A model generated the notes under the pieces. That model had not been told where the DNA came from and did no database searches. It saw only the letters and a list, made by a program, of their open reading frames with translations. 64,000 nt of DNA from Auanema rhodensis (lineage: Eukaryota; Nematoda; Chromadorea; Rhabditida; Rhabditidae): positions 4,350,501 through 4,414,500 of the forward strand of contig OZ059900.1 in the NCBI GenBank assembly GCA_964057225.1. Reading direction: 5' to 3'. Positions 24,070 to 37,420 of the stretch are shown piece by piece; position 1 is the first letter of the stretch; each line of letters opens with the position of its first letter. A program made the position numbers and the translations under genes.

Positions 24070-24909
24070 TGATTGATTCTGTCAGCGCTGTATGCTCAAG
24101 TAAAAGATTAAGCCATGCATGTATAAAGTTCATTATTTTTGAGAAACTGCGAACGGCTCATTAGAGCAGATATGATTTTTCTCGATTTCTATGGATAACT
24201 GTGGTAATTCTGGAGCTAATACATGCTTAATAGTTGTTCTTCTTCCCAAGTTCAACGCAGTTATTAGTACAAACCAATTTAATGTTTGTTGACTCTGAAT
24301 AACCCAGTTAATCGACGGTTTTACTGTCTTTTTTCGAGATTAATGTTTGCCCTATCAACCTGATGGTAATATAGAGTTTTACCATGGTGATCACGGGTAA
24401 CGGAGAATTAGGGTTCGACTCCGGAGAGGGAGCCTTAGAAACGGCTACCACATCCAAGGAAGGCAGCAGGCGCGTAACTTATCCACTACTTCAGTGAGAT
24501 AGTAACTAAAAATAAAAAGATCAATCTTTTTAGATTGATCATTTCACTGAGCTGAGCTTAAATAGCTCTACAAGGACCCAGTGGAGGGCAAGTCTGGTGC
24601 CAGCAGCCGCGGTAATTCCAGCTCCACTAGTGTAAAACGTTATTGCTGTAGTTAAAAAGCTCGTAGTTGGATCTGAGGCATTTTCTGTGATACGGCTTGC
24701 CGGTAATCATAGATGTGTTTATTTTGTCGGTTTTGTGTATGTACTTCGGTGTGTATACTGGCTCGGGTTTACTTTGAATAAATCAAAGCGCTCAAAGCAA
24801 GCGATTGCTTGTATGTGCTATCATGGAATAATAAAAGAGGACTTCGGTTCTATTTATTGGTTTGAGAGTCGAATTAATGATTAATAGGGACGATTCGGGG
24901 GCATTCGTA
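24070..24909 (+). rRNA. 18S rRNA 5' fragment, unit 8 (truncated)
   Basis: First unit with C at the first diagnostic site (24540), which turns a G-U into a G-C pair in a hairpin of the 5' domain; T at the second site. Leader at 23756-24069; 28S stub at 24910-24970. Confidence 0.93.
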
Positions 24910-25919
24910 GGTGTTGTATCCAGTAGAGCAGTCTTTATAAACTGCGATCTGTTGAGACTATCCTTTGATTGGATGTTTTGTTTTATACCTGAAAGTATAC
25001 CTTATTCTTGTTTCAAATAACGTTTTATTGATTGTATATAGCGATAGCAATATTGATACCTTATTTTAAAAAAGGTATACTTTATTTGTAAGAAAAGGTA
25101 TACTTTATTTGTAAGAAAAAGTATACTTTATTGGAATATTGGAACCATTTTTCAAAAAAAAGCGCATATAAATGGTCACCCGAGAATTTTAATTTAAAAA
25201 ATCAAAAATTTTGATAAAAATGGCAAATTTTCCTTGATTGATTCTGTCAGCGCTGTAGCTTTCCTCAATGATTAAGCCATATCGGGAAATTTTCCAAAAC
25301 ATATTTCATATATAGTGTAAAATATGTAAAAAGAGTCAGAAAATAGAATAAGACTACTCTGAAAAATAGTTTTGAAAAAAAAAATTTGCATATTTTTTCA
25401 AAAATTTCCATAATTTTTGACTAGACAAAATTTTTGGTCGGTTGGCGGTTTGGCTTAAAAAGTTCAACTTTCTACATGCATGGCTTAATCTTTTACTTGA
25501 GCATACAGCGCTGACAGAATCAATCAAGTACGTGAAAAAAATTTTTTTGTGGTCGGTGAGCGGTTGGCATGGCTTAATCCTTGACGAAAGCTACAGCGCT
25601 GACAGAATCAATCAAGTAAAAAAAAAATTTTGTTTCTCAATTCCAATGTTAAAACTCTTTAAAAATGTGTAAAAAATGTTTTGAGAGTATCGTGAAAACA
25701 TGTTGAAAAAAAAATTTTTTTTGGACTTGGAAATTTTTTTGGTCTCTGAGCTGTGAGCCTATCGCAGTTTCTCAAAAATGATGAACTTTATACATGCATG
25801 GCTTAATCTTTTACTTGAGCATACAGCGCTGACAGAATCAATCAAGTAAATGAGAGAGGAACGAAATTTTGATACCATATGTCTTCGGGGAAGTATTTCT
25901 GAATAAATTTTTTTTTTTC
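24910..25919 (+). repeat. 28S stub plus forward spacer A-B, unit 8
   Basis: Standard layout, last unit with the CCTCAATGATT marker. Its spacer follows units 6-7, but its 18S follows units 9-12, so the exchange point lies between them. Confidence 0.85.
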
Positions 25920-26950
25920 GCATTTTTGCAGGGAGAAAAATTTTTTAGTGAATTTTTACACGGGAAAAATTTTTTTTTAGAATTTTTGCAGGGAAAAATT
26001 TTTTTTTGTGTATTTTTGTAGGAAAAATTTTTTTTCGTGTATTTTTGCAGGAAAAATTTTTTTTCGTGTATTTTTGCAGGAAAAATTTTTTTTCGTGTAT
26101 ATTTGCAGGAAAACTTTTTCTTTGTGTATTTTTGCAAGAAAAGTAGTTTCTTCGTGTATTTTTGCAGGAAAAATTTTTTTTCGTGTGTTTATACATGAAA
26201 ACTTTTTCTTTGTGTATTTTTGCAGGAAATGTAATTTGTAGGTGTATTTTTGCAGGAAAAGTAGTTTCTTCGTGTATTTTTGCGGTAAAAGTTTGCAGGG
26301 AGAAAAATTTTTTAGTGAATTTTTACAAGGGAAAAATTTTTTTTTAGAATTTTTGCAGGAAAAATTTTTTTTCGTGTGTTTATACATGAAAACTTTTTCT
26401 TTGTGTATTTTTGCAGGAAAAATTTTTTTTCGTGTATTTTTGCAGGAAATGTAATTTGTAGGTGTATTTTTGCAGGAAAAGTAGTTTCTTCGTGTATTTT
26501 TGCGGTAAAAGTAGTTTCTTCGTGTATTTTTGCAGGAAAAACTTTTTTTCGTGTATTTATACATGAAAACTTTTTCTTTGTGTATTTTTGCAGGAAAAGT
26601 AGTTTCTTCGTGTATTTATACATGAAAACTTTTTCTTTGTGTATTTATACATGAAAACTTTTTCTCTGTGTATTTTTGCAGGAAAAATTATTTTTCGTGT
26701 ATTTATACATGAAAACTTTTTCTTTGTGTATTTTTGCAGGAAAAGTAGTTTCTTCGTGTATTTATACATGAAAACTTTTTCTTTGTGTATTTATACATGA
26801 AAACTTTTTCTTTGTGTATTTTTGCAGGAAAAATTATTTTTCGTGTATTTATACATGAAAACTTTTTCTTTGTGTATTTTTGCAGGAAAAATTTTTTTTC
26901 GTGTAATTTTGCAGGAAAAGTAGTTTGTAGGTGTATTTTTGCAGGAAAAG
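25920..26950 (+). repeat. Minisatellite array, unit 8 (1031 bp)
   Basis: Same length and order as unit 7, including the block-B intrusion at about 26292-26360. Confidence 0.92.
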
Positions 26951-27264
26951 TATTTTACATAAAATTTTTACTGGAATGTTTCATCGGAATATAAACATTA
27001 TGAAATAATATCTGAAGATTGTTACACTATTCACCGAAACGATATCACAATCGTAAGGTAGCAGGAGAAAATTTTTACAATAATTTTCGTTATCTGCAAT
27101 TTTACTTGTTCACATTGAAAAATGTGAATATTTTCTATAATGTGTCGTTTCTGTGTGATTTTTCAACTTTCTTAATTTTTTTGGTGAATTGGGAAAAAAA
27201 AATTATTCTACTTCTCGATATTTATATTGTTTAGTAAGAAATAATGGATTCTCTATTGCGAATC

Positions 27265-28104
27265 TGATTGATTCTGTCAGCGCTGTATGCTCAAGTAAAA
27301 GATTAAGCCATGCATGTATAAAGTTCATTATTTTTGAGAAACTGCGAACGGCTCATTAGAGCAGATATGATTTTTCTCGATTTCTATGGATAACTGTGGT
27401 AATTCTGGAGCTAATACATGCTTAATAGTTGTTCTTCTTCCCAAGTTCAACGCAGTTATTAGTACAAACCAATTTAATGTTTGTTGACTCTGAATAACCC
27501 AGTTAATCGACGGTTTTACTGTCTTTTTTCGAGATTAATGTTTGCCCTATCAACCTGATGGTAATATAGAGTTTTACCATGGTGATCACGGGTAACGGAG
27601 AATTAGGGTTCGACTCCGGAGAGGGAGCCTTAGAAACGGCTACCACATCCAAGGAAGGCAGCAGGCGCGTAACTTATCCACTACTTCAGTGAGATAGTAA
27701 CTAAAAATAAAAAGATCAATCTTTTTAGATTGATCATTTCACTGAGCTGAGCTTAAATAGCTCTACAAGGACCCAGTGGAGGGCAAGTCTGGTGCCAGCA
27801 GCCGCGGTAATTCCAGCTCCACTAGTGTAAAACGTTATTGCTGTAGTTAAAAAGCTCGTAGTTGGATCTGAGGCATTTTCTGTGATACGGCTTGCCGGTA
27901 ATCATAGATGTGTTTATTTTGTCGGTTTTGTGTATGTACTTCGGTGTGTATACTGGCTCGGGTTTACTTTGAATAAATCAAAGCGCTCAAAGCAAGCGAT
28001 TGCTTGTATGTGCTATCATGGAATAATAAAAGAGGACTTCGGTTCTATTTATTGGTTTGAGAGTCGAATTAATGATTAATAGGGACGATTCGGGGGCATT
28101 CGTA
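27265..28104 (+). rRNA. 18S rRNA 5' fragment, unit 9 (truncated)
   Basis: C at the first and T at the second diagnostic site (the unit 8-12 haplotype). Leader at 26951-27264; 28S stub at 28105-28165. Confidence 0.93.
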
Positions 28105-29113
28105 GGTGTTGTATCCAGTAGAGCAGTCTTTATAAACTGCGATCTGTTGAGACTATCCTTTGATTGGATGTTTTGTTTTATACCTGAAAGTATACCTTAT
28201 TCTTGTTTCAAATAACGTTTTATTGATTGTATATAGCGATAGCAATATTGATACCTTATTTTAAAAAAGGTATACTTTATTTGTAAGAAAAGGTATACTT
28301 TATTTGTAAGAAAAAGTATACTTTATTGGAATATTGGAACCATTTTTCAAAAAAAAGCGCATATAAATGGTCACCCGAGAATTTTAATTTAAAAAATCAA
28401 AAATTTTGATAAAAATGGCAAATTTTACTTGATTGATTCTGTCAGCGCTGTAGCTTTCCTCAAGGATTAAGCCATATCGGGAAATTTTCCAAAACATATT
28501 TCATATATAGTGTAAAATATGTAAAAAGAGTCAGAAAATAGAATAAGACTACTCTGAAAAATAGTTTTGAAAAAAAAAATTTGCATATTTTTTCAAAAAT
28601 TTCCATAATTTTTGACTAGACAAAATTTTTGGTCGGTTGGCGGTTTGGCTTAAAAAGTTCAACTTTCTACATGCATGGCTTAATCTTTTACTTGAGCATA
28701 CAGCGCTGACAGAATCAATCAAGTACGTGAAAAAAATTTTTTTGTGGTCGGTGAGCGGTTGGCATGGCTTAATCCTTGACGAAAGCTACAGCGCTGACAG
28801 AATCAATCAAGTAAAAAAAAAATTTTGTTTCTCAATTCCAATGTTAAAACTCTTTAAAAATGTGTAAAAAATGTTTTGAGAGTATCGTGAAAACATGTTG
28901 AAAAAAAAATTTTTTTTGGACTTGGAAATTTTTTTGGTCTCTGAGCTGTGAGCCTATCGCAGTTTCTCAAAAATGATGAACTTTATACATGCATGGCTTA
29001 ATCTTTTACTTGAGCATACAGCGCTGACAGAATCAATCAAGTAAATGAGAGAGGAACGAAATTTTGATACCATATGTCTTCGGGGAAGTATTTCTGAATA
29101 AATTTTTTTTTTC
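28105..29113 (+). repeat. 28S stub plus forward spacer A-B, unit 9
   Basis: Standard layout, back to the common CCTCAAGGATT form. The T-run before CGCATTTTTG is one base shorter, as in units 11 and 12. Confidence 0.85.
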
Positions 29114-30011
29114 GCATTTTTGCAGGGAGAAAAATTTTTTAGTGAATTTTTACAAGGGAAAAATTTTTTTTTAGAATTTTTGCAGGGAAAAATTTTTTTT
29201 TGTGTATTTTTGTAGGAAAAATTTTTTTTCGTGTATTTTTGCTTGAAAAATTTTTTTTCGTGTATTTTTGCAGGAAAAATTTTTTTTCGTGTATATTTGC
29301 AGGAAAACTTTTTCTTTGTGTATTTTTGCAAGAAAAGTAGTTTCTTCGTGTATTTTTGCAGGAAAAATTTTTTTTCGTGTGTTTATACATGAAAACTTTT
29401 TCTTTGTGTATTTTTGCAGGAAAAATTTTTTTTCGTGTATTTTTGCAGGAAATGTAATTTGTAGGTGTATTTTTGCAGGAAAAGTAGTTTCTTCGTGTAT
29501 TTTTGCGGTAAAAGTAGTTTCTTCGTGTATTTTTGCAGGAAAAACTTTTTTTCGTGTATTTATACATGAAAACTTTTTCTTTGTGTATTTTTGCAGGAAA
29601 AACTTTTTTTCGTGTATTTATACATGAAAACTTTTTCTTTGTGTATTTTTGCAGGAAAAGTAGTTTCTTCGTGTATTTATACATGAAAACTTTTTCTTTG
29701 TGTATTTATACATGAAAACTTTTTCTTTGTGTATTTTTGCAGGAAAAATTATTTTTCGTGTATTTATACATGAAAACTTTTTCTTTGTGTATTTTTGCAG
29801 GAAAAGTAGTTTCTTCGTGTATTTATACATGAAAACTTTTTCTTTGTGTATTTATACATGAAAACTTTTTCTTTGTGTATTTTTGCAGGAAAAATTATTT
29901 TTCGTGTATTTATACATGAAAACTTTTTCTTTGTGTATTTTTGCAGGAAAAATTTTTTTTCGTGTAATTTTGCAGGAAAAGTAGTTTGTAGGTGTATTTT
30001 TGCAGGAAAAG
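29114..30011 (+). repeat. Minisatellite array, unit 9 (898 bp)
   Basis: Has the GCTTG variant (about 29242), a duplicated GCAGGAAAAAC unit, and one 146-bp block without the CTCTGTG change; no block-B intrusion. Confidence 0.92.
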
Positions 30012-30325
30012 TATTTTACATAAAATTTTTACTGGAATGTTTCATCGGAATATAAACATTATGAAATAATATCTGAAGATTGTTACACTATTCACCGAAA
30101 CGATATCACAATCGTAAGGTAGCAGGAGAAAATTTTTACAATAATTTTCGTTATCTGCAATTTTACTTGTTCACATTGAAAAATGTGAATATTTTCTATA
30201 ATGTGTCGTTTCTGTGTGATTTTTCAACTTTCTTAATTTTTTTGGTGAATTGGGAAAAAAAAATTATTCTACTTCTCGATATTTATATTGTTTAGTAAGA
30301 AATAATGGATTCTCTATTGCGAATC

Positions 30326-31165
30326 TGATTGATTCTGTCAGCGCTGTATGCTCAAGTAAAAGATTAAGCCATGCATGTATAAAGTTCATTATTTTTGAGA
30401 AACTGCGAACGGCTCATTAGAGCAGATATGATTTTTCTCGATTTCTATGGATAACTGTGGTAATTCTGGAGCTAATACATGCTTAATAGTTGTTCTTCTT
30501 CCCAAGTTCAACGCAGTTATTAGTACAAACCAATTTAATGTTTGTTGACTCTGAATAACCCAGTTAATCGACGGTTTTACTGTCTTTTTTCGAGATTAAT
30601 GTTTGCCCTATCAACCTGATGGTAATATAGAGTTTTACCATGGTGATCACGGGTAACGGAGAATTAGGGTTCGACTCCGGAGAGGGAGCCTTAGAAACGG
30701 CTACCACATCCAAGGAAGGCAGCAGGCGCGTAACTTATCCACTACTTCAGTGAGATAGTAACTAAAAATAAAAAGATCAATCTTTTTAGATTGATCATTT
30801 CACTGAGCTGAGCTTAAATAGCTCTACAAGGACCCAGTGGAGGGCAAGTCTGGTGCCAGCAGCCGCGGTAATTCCAGCTCCACTAGTGTAAAACGTTATT
30901 GCTGTAGTTAAAAAGCTCGTAGTTGGATCTGAGGCATTTTCTGTGATACGGCTTGCCGGTAATCATAGATGTGTTTATTTTGTCGGTTTTGTGTATGTAC
31001 TTCGGTGTGTATACTGGCTCGGGTTTACTTTGAATAAATCAAAGCGCTCAAAGCAAGCGATTGCTTGTATGTGCTATCATGGAATAATAAAAGAGGACTT
31101 CGGTTCTATTTATTGGTTTGAGAGTCGAATTAATGATTAATAGGGACGATTCGGGGGCATTCGTA
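30326..31165 (+). rRNA. 18S rRNA 5' fragment, unit 10 (truncated)
   Basis: Unit 8-12 haplotype (C, T). Leader at 30012-30325; 28S stub at 31166-31226. Confidence 0.93.
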
Positions 31166-32175
31166 GGTGTTGTATCCAGTAGAGCAGTCTTTATAAACTG
31201 CGATCTGTTGAGACTATCCTTTGATTGGATGTTTTGTTTTATACCTGAAAGTATACCTTATTCTTGTTTCAAATAACGTTTTATTGATTGTATATAGCGA
31301 TAGCAATATTGATACCTTATTTTAAAAAAGGTATACTTTATTTGTAAGAAAAGGTATACTTTATTTGTAAGAAAAAGTATACTTTATTGGAATATTGGAA
31401 CCATTTTTCAAAAAAAAGCGCATATAAATGGTCACCCGAGAATTTTAATTTAAAAAATCAAAAATTTTGATAAAAATGGCAAATTTTACTTGATTGATTC
31501 TGTCAGCGCTGTAGCTTTCCTCAAGGATTAAGCCATATCGGGAAATTTTCCAAAACATATTTCATATATAGTGTAAAATATGTAAAAAGAGTCAGAAAAT
31601 AGAATAAGACTACTCTGAAAAATAGTTTTGAAAAAAAAAATTTGCATATTTTTTCAAAAATTTCCATAATTTTTGACTAGACAAAATTTTTGGTCGGTTG
31701 GCGGTTTGGCTTAAAAAGTTCAACTTTCTACATGCATGGCTTAATCTTTTACTTGAGCATACAGCGCTGACAGAATCAATCAAGTACGTGAAAAAAATTT
31801 TTTTGTGGTCGGTGAGCGGTTGGCATGGCTTAATCCTTGACGAAAGCTACAGCGCTGACAGAATCAATCAAGTAAAAAAAAAATTTTGTTTCTCAATTCC
31901 AATGTTAAAACTCTTTAAAAATGTGTAAAAAATGTTTTGAGAGTATCGTGAAAACATGTTGAAAAAAAAATTTTTTTTGGACTTGGAAATTTTTTTGGTC
32001 TCTGAGCTGTGAGCCTATCGCAGTTTCTCAAAAATGATGAACTTTATACATGCATGGCTTAATCTTTTACTTGAGCATACAGCGCTGACAGAATCAATCA
32101 AGCAAATGAGAGAGGAACGAAATTTTGATACCATATGTCTTCGGGGAAGTATTTCTGAATAAATTTTTTTTTTTC
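31166..32175 (+). repeat. 28S stub plus forward spacer A-B, unit 10
   Basis: Standard layout; the longest antisense 18S copy has AAGCAAATGAG instead of AAGTAAATGAG (about 32103). Confidence 0.85.
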
Positions 32176-33204
32176 GCATTTTTGCAGGGAGAAAAATTTT
32201 TTAGTGAATTTTTACAAGGGAAAAATTTTTTTTTAGAATTTTTGTAGGAAAAATTTTTTTTCGTGTATTTTTGCAGGAAAAATTTTTTTTCGTGTATTTT
32301 TGCAGGAAAAATTTTTTTTCGTGTATATTTGCAGGAAAACTTTTTCTTTGTGTATTTTTGCAAGAAAAGTAGTTTCTTCGTGTATTTTTGCAGGAAAAAT
32401 TTTTTTTCGTGTGTTTATACATGAAAACTTTTTCTTTGTGTATTTTTGCAGGAAAAATTTTTTTCGTGTATTTTTGCAGGAAATGTAATTTGTAGGTGTA
32501 TTTTTGCAGGAAAAGTAGTTTCTTCGTGTATTTTTGCGGTAAAAGTTTGCAGGGAGAAAAATTTTTTAGTGAATTTTTACAAGGGAAAAATTTTTTTTTA
32601 GAATTTTTGCAGGAAAAATTTTTTTTCGTGTGTTTATACATGAAAACTTTTTCTTTGTGTATTTTTGCAGGAAAAATTTTTTTTCGTGTATTTTTGCAGG
32701 AAATGTAATTTGTAGGTGTATTTTTGCAGGAAAAGTAGTTTCTTCGTGTATTTTTGCGGTAAAAGTAGTTTCTTCGTGTATTTTTGCAGGAAAAACTTTT
32801 TTTCGTGTATTTATACATGAAAACTTTTTCTTTGTGTATTTTTGCAGGAAAAGTAGTTTCTTCGTGTATTTATACATGAAAACTTTTTCTTTGTGTATTT
32901 ATACATGAAAACTTTTTCTCTGTGTATTTTTGCAGGAAAAATTATTTTTCGTGTATTTATACATGAAAACTTTTTCTTTGTGTATTTTTGCAGGAAAAGT
33001 AGTTTCTTCGTGTATTTATACATGAAAACTTTTTCTTTGTGTATTTATACATGAAAACTTTTTCTTTGTGTATTTTTGCAGGAAAAATTATTTTTCGTGT
33101 ATTTATACATGAAAACTTTTTCTTTGTGTATTTTTGCAGGAAAAATTTTTTTTCGTGTAATTTTGCAGGAAAAGTAGTTTGTAGGTGTATTTTTGCAGGA
33201 AAAG
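32176..33204 (+). repeat. Minisatellite array, unit 10 (1029 bp)
   Basis: Lacks one degenerate edge unit at about 32240, has a one-base-shorter T-tract near 32463, and carries a block-B intrusion at about 32545-32613 like units 6-8. Confidence 0.92.
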
Positions 33205-33518
33205 TATTTTACATAAAATTTTTACTGGAATGTTTCATCGGAATATAAACATTATGAAATAATATCTGAAGATTGTTACACTATTCACCGAAACGATATC
33301 ACAATCGTAAGGTAGCAGGAGAAAATTTTTACAATAATTTTCGTTATCTGCAATTTTACTTGTTCACATTGAAAAATGTGAATATTTTCTATAATGTGTC
33401 GTTTCTGTGTGATTTTTCAACTTTCTTAATTTTTTTGGTGAATTGGGAAAAAAAAATTATTCTACTTCTCGATATTTATATTGTTTAGTAAGAAATAATG
33501 GATTCTCTATTGCGAATC

Positions 33519-34358
33519 TGATTGATTCTGTCAGCGCTGTATGCTCAAGTAAAAGATTAAGCCATGCATGTATAAAGTTCATTATTTTTGAGAAACTGCG
33601 AACGGCTCATTAGAGCAGATATGATTTTTCTCGATTTCTATGGATAACTGTGGTAATTCTGGAGCTAATACATGCTTAATAGTTGTTCTTCTTCCCAAGT
33701 TCAACGCAGTTATTAGTACAAACCAATTTAATGTTTGTTGACTCTGAATAACCCAGTTAATCGACGGTTTTACTGTCTTTTTTCGAGATTAATGTTTGCC
33801 CTATCAACCTGATGGTAATATAGAGTTTTACCATGGTGATCACGGGTAACGGAGAATTAGGGTTCGACTCCGGAGAGGGAGCCTTAGAAACGGCTACCAC
33901 ATCCAAGGAAGGCAGCAGGCGCGTAACTTATCCACTACTTCAGTGAGATAGTAACTAAAAATAAAAAGATCAATCTTTTTAGATTGATCATTTCACTGAG
34001 CTGAGCTTAAATAGCTCTACAAGGACCCAGTGGAGGGCAAGTCTGGTGCCAGCAGCCGCGGTAATTCCAGCTCCACTAGTGTAAAACGTTATTGCTGTAG
34101 TTAAAAAGCTCGTAGTTGGATCTGAGGCATTTTCTGTGATACGGCTTGCCGGTAATCATAGATGTGTTTATTTTGTCGGTTTTGTGTATGTACTTCGGTG
34201 TGTATACTGGCTCGGGTTTACTTTGAATAAATCAAAGCGCTCAAAGCAAGCGATTGCTTGTATGTGCTATCATGGAATAATAAAAGAGGACTTCGGTTCT
34301 ATTTATTGGTTTGAGAGTCGAATTAATGATTAATAGGGACGATTCGGGGGCATTCGTA
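33519..34358 (+). rRNA. 18S rRNA 5' fragment, unit 11 (truncated)
   Basis: Unit 8-12 haplotype. Leader at 33205-33518; 28S stub at 34359-34419. Confidence 0.93.
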
Positions 34359-35367
34359 GGTGTTGTATCCAGTAGAGCAGTCTTTATAAACTGCGATCTG
34401 TTGAGACTATCCTTTGATTGGATGTTTTGTTTTATACCTGAAAGTATACCTTATTCTTGTTTCAAATAACGTTTTATTGATTGTATATAGCGATAGCAAT
34501 ATTGATACCTTATTTTAAAAAAGGTATACTTTATTTGTAAGAAAAGGTATACTTTATTTGTAAGAAAAAGTATACTTTATTGGAATATTGGAACCATTTT
34601 TCAAAAAAAAGCGCATATAAATGGTCACCCGAGAATTTTAATTTAAAAAATCAAAAATTTTGATAAAAATGGCAAATTTTACTTGATTGATTCTGTCAGC
34701 GCTGTAGCTTTCCTCAAGGATTAAGCCATATCGGGAAATTTTCCAAAACATATTTCATATATAGTGTAAAATATGTAAAAAGAGTCAGAAAATAGAATAA
34801 GACTACTCTGAAAAATAGTTTTGAAAAAAAAAATTTGCATATTTTTTCAAAAATTTCCATAATTTTTGACTAGACAAAATTTTTGGTCGGTTGGCGGTTT
34901 GGCTTAAAAAGTTCAACTTTCTACATGCATGGCTTAATCTTTTACTTGAGCATACAGCGCTGACAGAATCAATCAAGTACGTGAAAAAAATTTTTTTGTG
35001 GTCGGTGAGCGGTTGGCATGGCTTAATCCTTGACGAAAGCTACAGCGCTGACAGAATCAATCAAGTAAAAAAAAAATTTTGTTTCTCAATTCCAATGTTA
35101 AAACTCTTTAAAAATGTGTAAAAAATGTTTTGAGAGTATCGTGAAAACATGTTGAAAAAAAAATTTTTTTTGGACTTGGAAATTTTTTTGGTCTCTGAGC
35201 TGTGAGCCTATCGCAGTTTCTCAAAAATGATGAACTTTATACATGCATGGCTTAATCTTTTACTTGAGCATACAGCGCTGACAGAATCAATCAAGTAAAT
35301 GAGAGAGGAACGAAATTTTGATACCATATGTCTTCGGGGAAGTATTTCTGAATAAATTTTTTTTTTC
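34359..35367 (+). repeat. 28S stub plus forward spacer A-B, unit 11
   Basis: Standard layout, closest to unit 9 (same shortened T-run at its right end). Units 9 and 11 resemble each other more than either resembles unit 10. Confidence 0.85.
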
Positions 35368-36266
35368 GCATTTTTGCAGGGAGAAAAATTTTTTAGTGAA
35401 TTTTTACAAGGGAAAAATTTTTTTTTAGAATTTTTGCAGGGAAAAATTTTTTTTTGTGTATTTTTGTAGGAAAAATTTTTTTTCGTGTATTTTTGCTTGA
35501 AAAATTTTTTTTCGTGTATTTTTGCAGGAAAAATTTTTTTTCGTGTATATTTGCAGGAAAACTTTTTCTTTGTGTATTTTTGCAAGAAAAGTAGTTTCTT
35601 CGTGTATTTTTGCAGGAAAAATTTTTTTTCGTGTGTTTATACATGAAAACTTTTTCTTTGTGTATTTTTGCAGGAAAAATTTTTTTTCGTGTATTTTTGC
35701 AGGAAATGTAATTTGTAGGTGTATTTTTGCAGGAAAAGTAGTTTCTTCGTGTATTTTTGCGGTAAAAGTAGTTTCTTCGTGTATTTTTGCAGGAAAAACT
35801 TTTTTTCGTGTATTTATACATGAAAACTTTTTCTTTGTGTATTTTTGCAGGAAAAACTTTTTTTCGTGTATTTATACATGAAAACTTTTTCTTTGTGTAT
35901 TTTTGCAGGAAAAGTAGTTTCTTCGTGTATTTATACATGAAAACTTTTTCTTTGTGTATTTATACATGAAAACTTTTTCTTTGTGTATTTTTGCAGGAAA
36001 AATTATTTTTCGTGTATTTATACATGAAAACTTTTTCTTTGTGTATTTTTGCAGGAAAAGTAGTTTTTTCGTGTATTTATACATGAAAACTTTTTCTTTG
36101 TGTATTTTTGCAGGAAAAGTAGTTTCTTTGTGTATTTATACATGAAAACTTTTTCTTTGTGTATTTATACATGAAAACTTTTTCTTTGTGTATTTTTGCA
36201 GGAAAAATTTTTTTTCGTGTAATTTTGCAGGAAAAGTAGTTTGTAGGTGTATTTTTGCAGGAAAAG
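35368..36266 (+). repeat. Minisatellite array, unit 11 (899 bp)
   Basis: Near copy of the unit 9 array; differs near its right end, with a GTAGTTTTTTC and a GTAGTTTCTTTG tail (36060-36130). Confidence 0.92.
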
Positions 36267-36580
36267 TATTTTACATAAAATTTTTACTGGAATGTTTCAT
36301 CGGAATATAAACATTATGAAATAATATCTGAAGATTGTTACACTATTCACCGAAACGATATCACAATCGTAAGGTAGCAGGAGAAAATTTTTACAATAAT
36401 TTTCGTTATCTGCAATTTTACTTGTTCACATTGAAAAATGTGAATATTTTCTATAATGTGTCGTTTCTGTGTGATTTTTCAACTTTCTTAATTTTTTTGG
36501 TGAATTGGGAAAAAAAAATTATTCTACTTCTCGATATTTATATTGTTTAGTAAGAAATAATGGATTCTCTATTGCGAATC

Positions 36581-37420
36581 TGATTGATTCTGTCAGCGCT
36601 GTATGCTCAAGTAAAAGATTAAGCCATGCATGTATAAAGTTCATTATTTTTGAGAAACTGCGAACGGCTCATTAGAGCAGATATGATTTTTCTCGATTTC
36701 TATGGATAACTGTGGTAATTCTGGAGCTAATACATGCTTAATAGTTGTTCTTCTTCCCAAGTTCAACGCAGTTATTAGTACAAACCAATTTAATGTTTGT
36801 TGACTCTGAATAACCCAGTTAATCGACGGTTTTACTGTCTTTTTTCGAGATTAATGTTTGCCCTATCAACCTGATGGTAATATAGAGTTTTACCATGGTG
36901 ATCACGGGTAACGGAGAATTAGGGTTCGACTCCGGAGAGGGAGCCTTAGAAACGGCTACCACATCCAAGGAAGGCAGCAGGCGCGTAACTTATCCACTAC
37001 TTCAGTGAGATAGTAACTAAAAATAAAAAGATCAATCTTTTTAGATTGATCATTTCACTGAGCTGAGCTTAAATAGCTCTACAAGGACCCAGTGGAGGGC
37101 AAGTCTGGTGCCAGCAGCCGCGGTAATTCCAGCTCCACTAGTGTAAAACGTTATTGCTGTAGTTAAAAAGCTCGTAGTTGGATCTGAGGCATTTTCTGTG
37201 ATACGGCTTGCCGGTAATCATAGATGTGTTTATTTTGTCGGTTTTGTGTATGTACTTCGGTGTGTATACTGGCTCGGGTTTACTTTGAATAAATCAAAGC
37301 GCTCAAAGCAAGCGATTGCTTGTATGTGCTATCATGGAATAATAAAAGAGGACTTCGGTTCTATTTATTGGTTTGAGAGTCGAATTAATGATTAATAGGG
37401 ACGATTCGGGGGCATTCGTA
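36581..37420 (+). rRNA. 18S rRNA 5' fragment, unit 12 (truncated)
   Basis: Last unit of the C, T haplotype. Leader at 36267-36580; 28S stub at 37421-37481. Confidence 0.93.
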
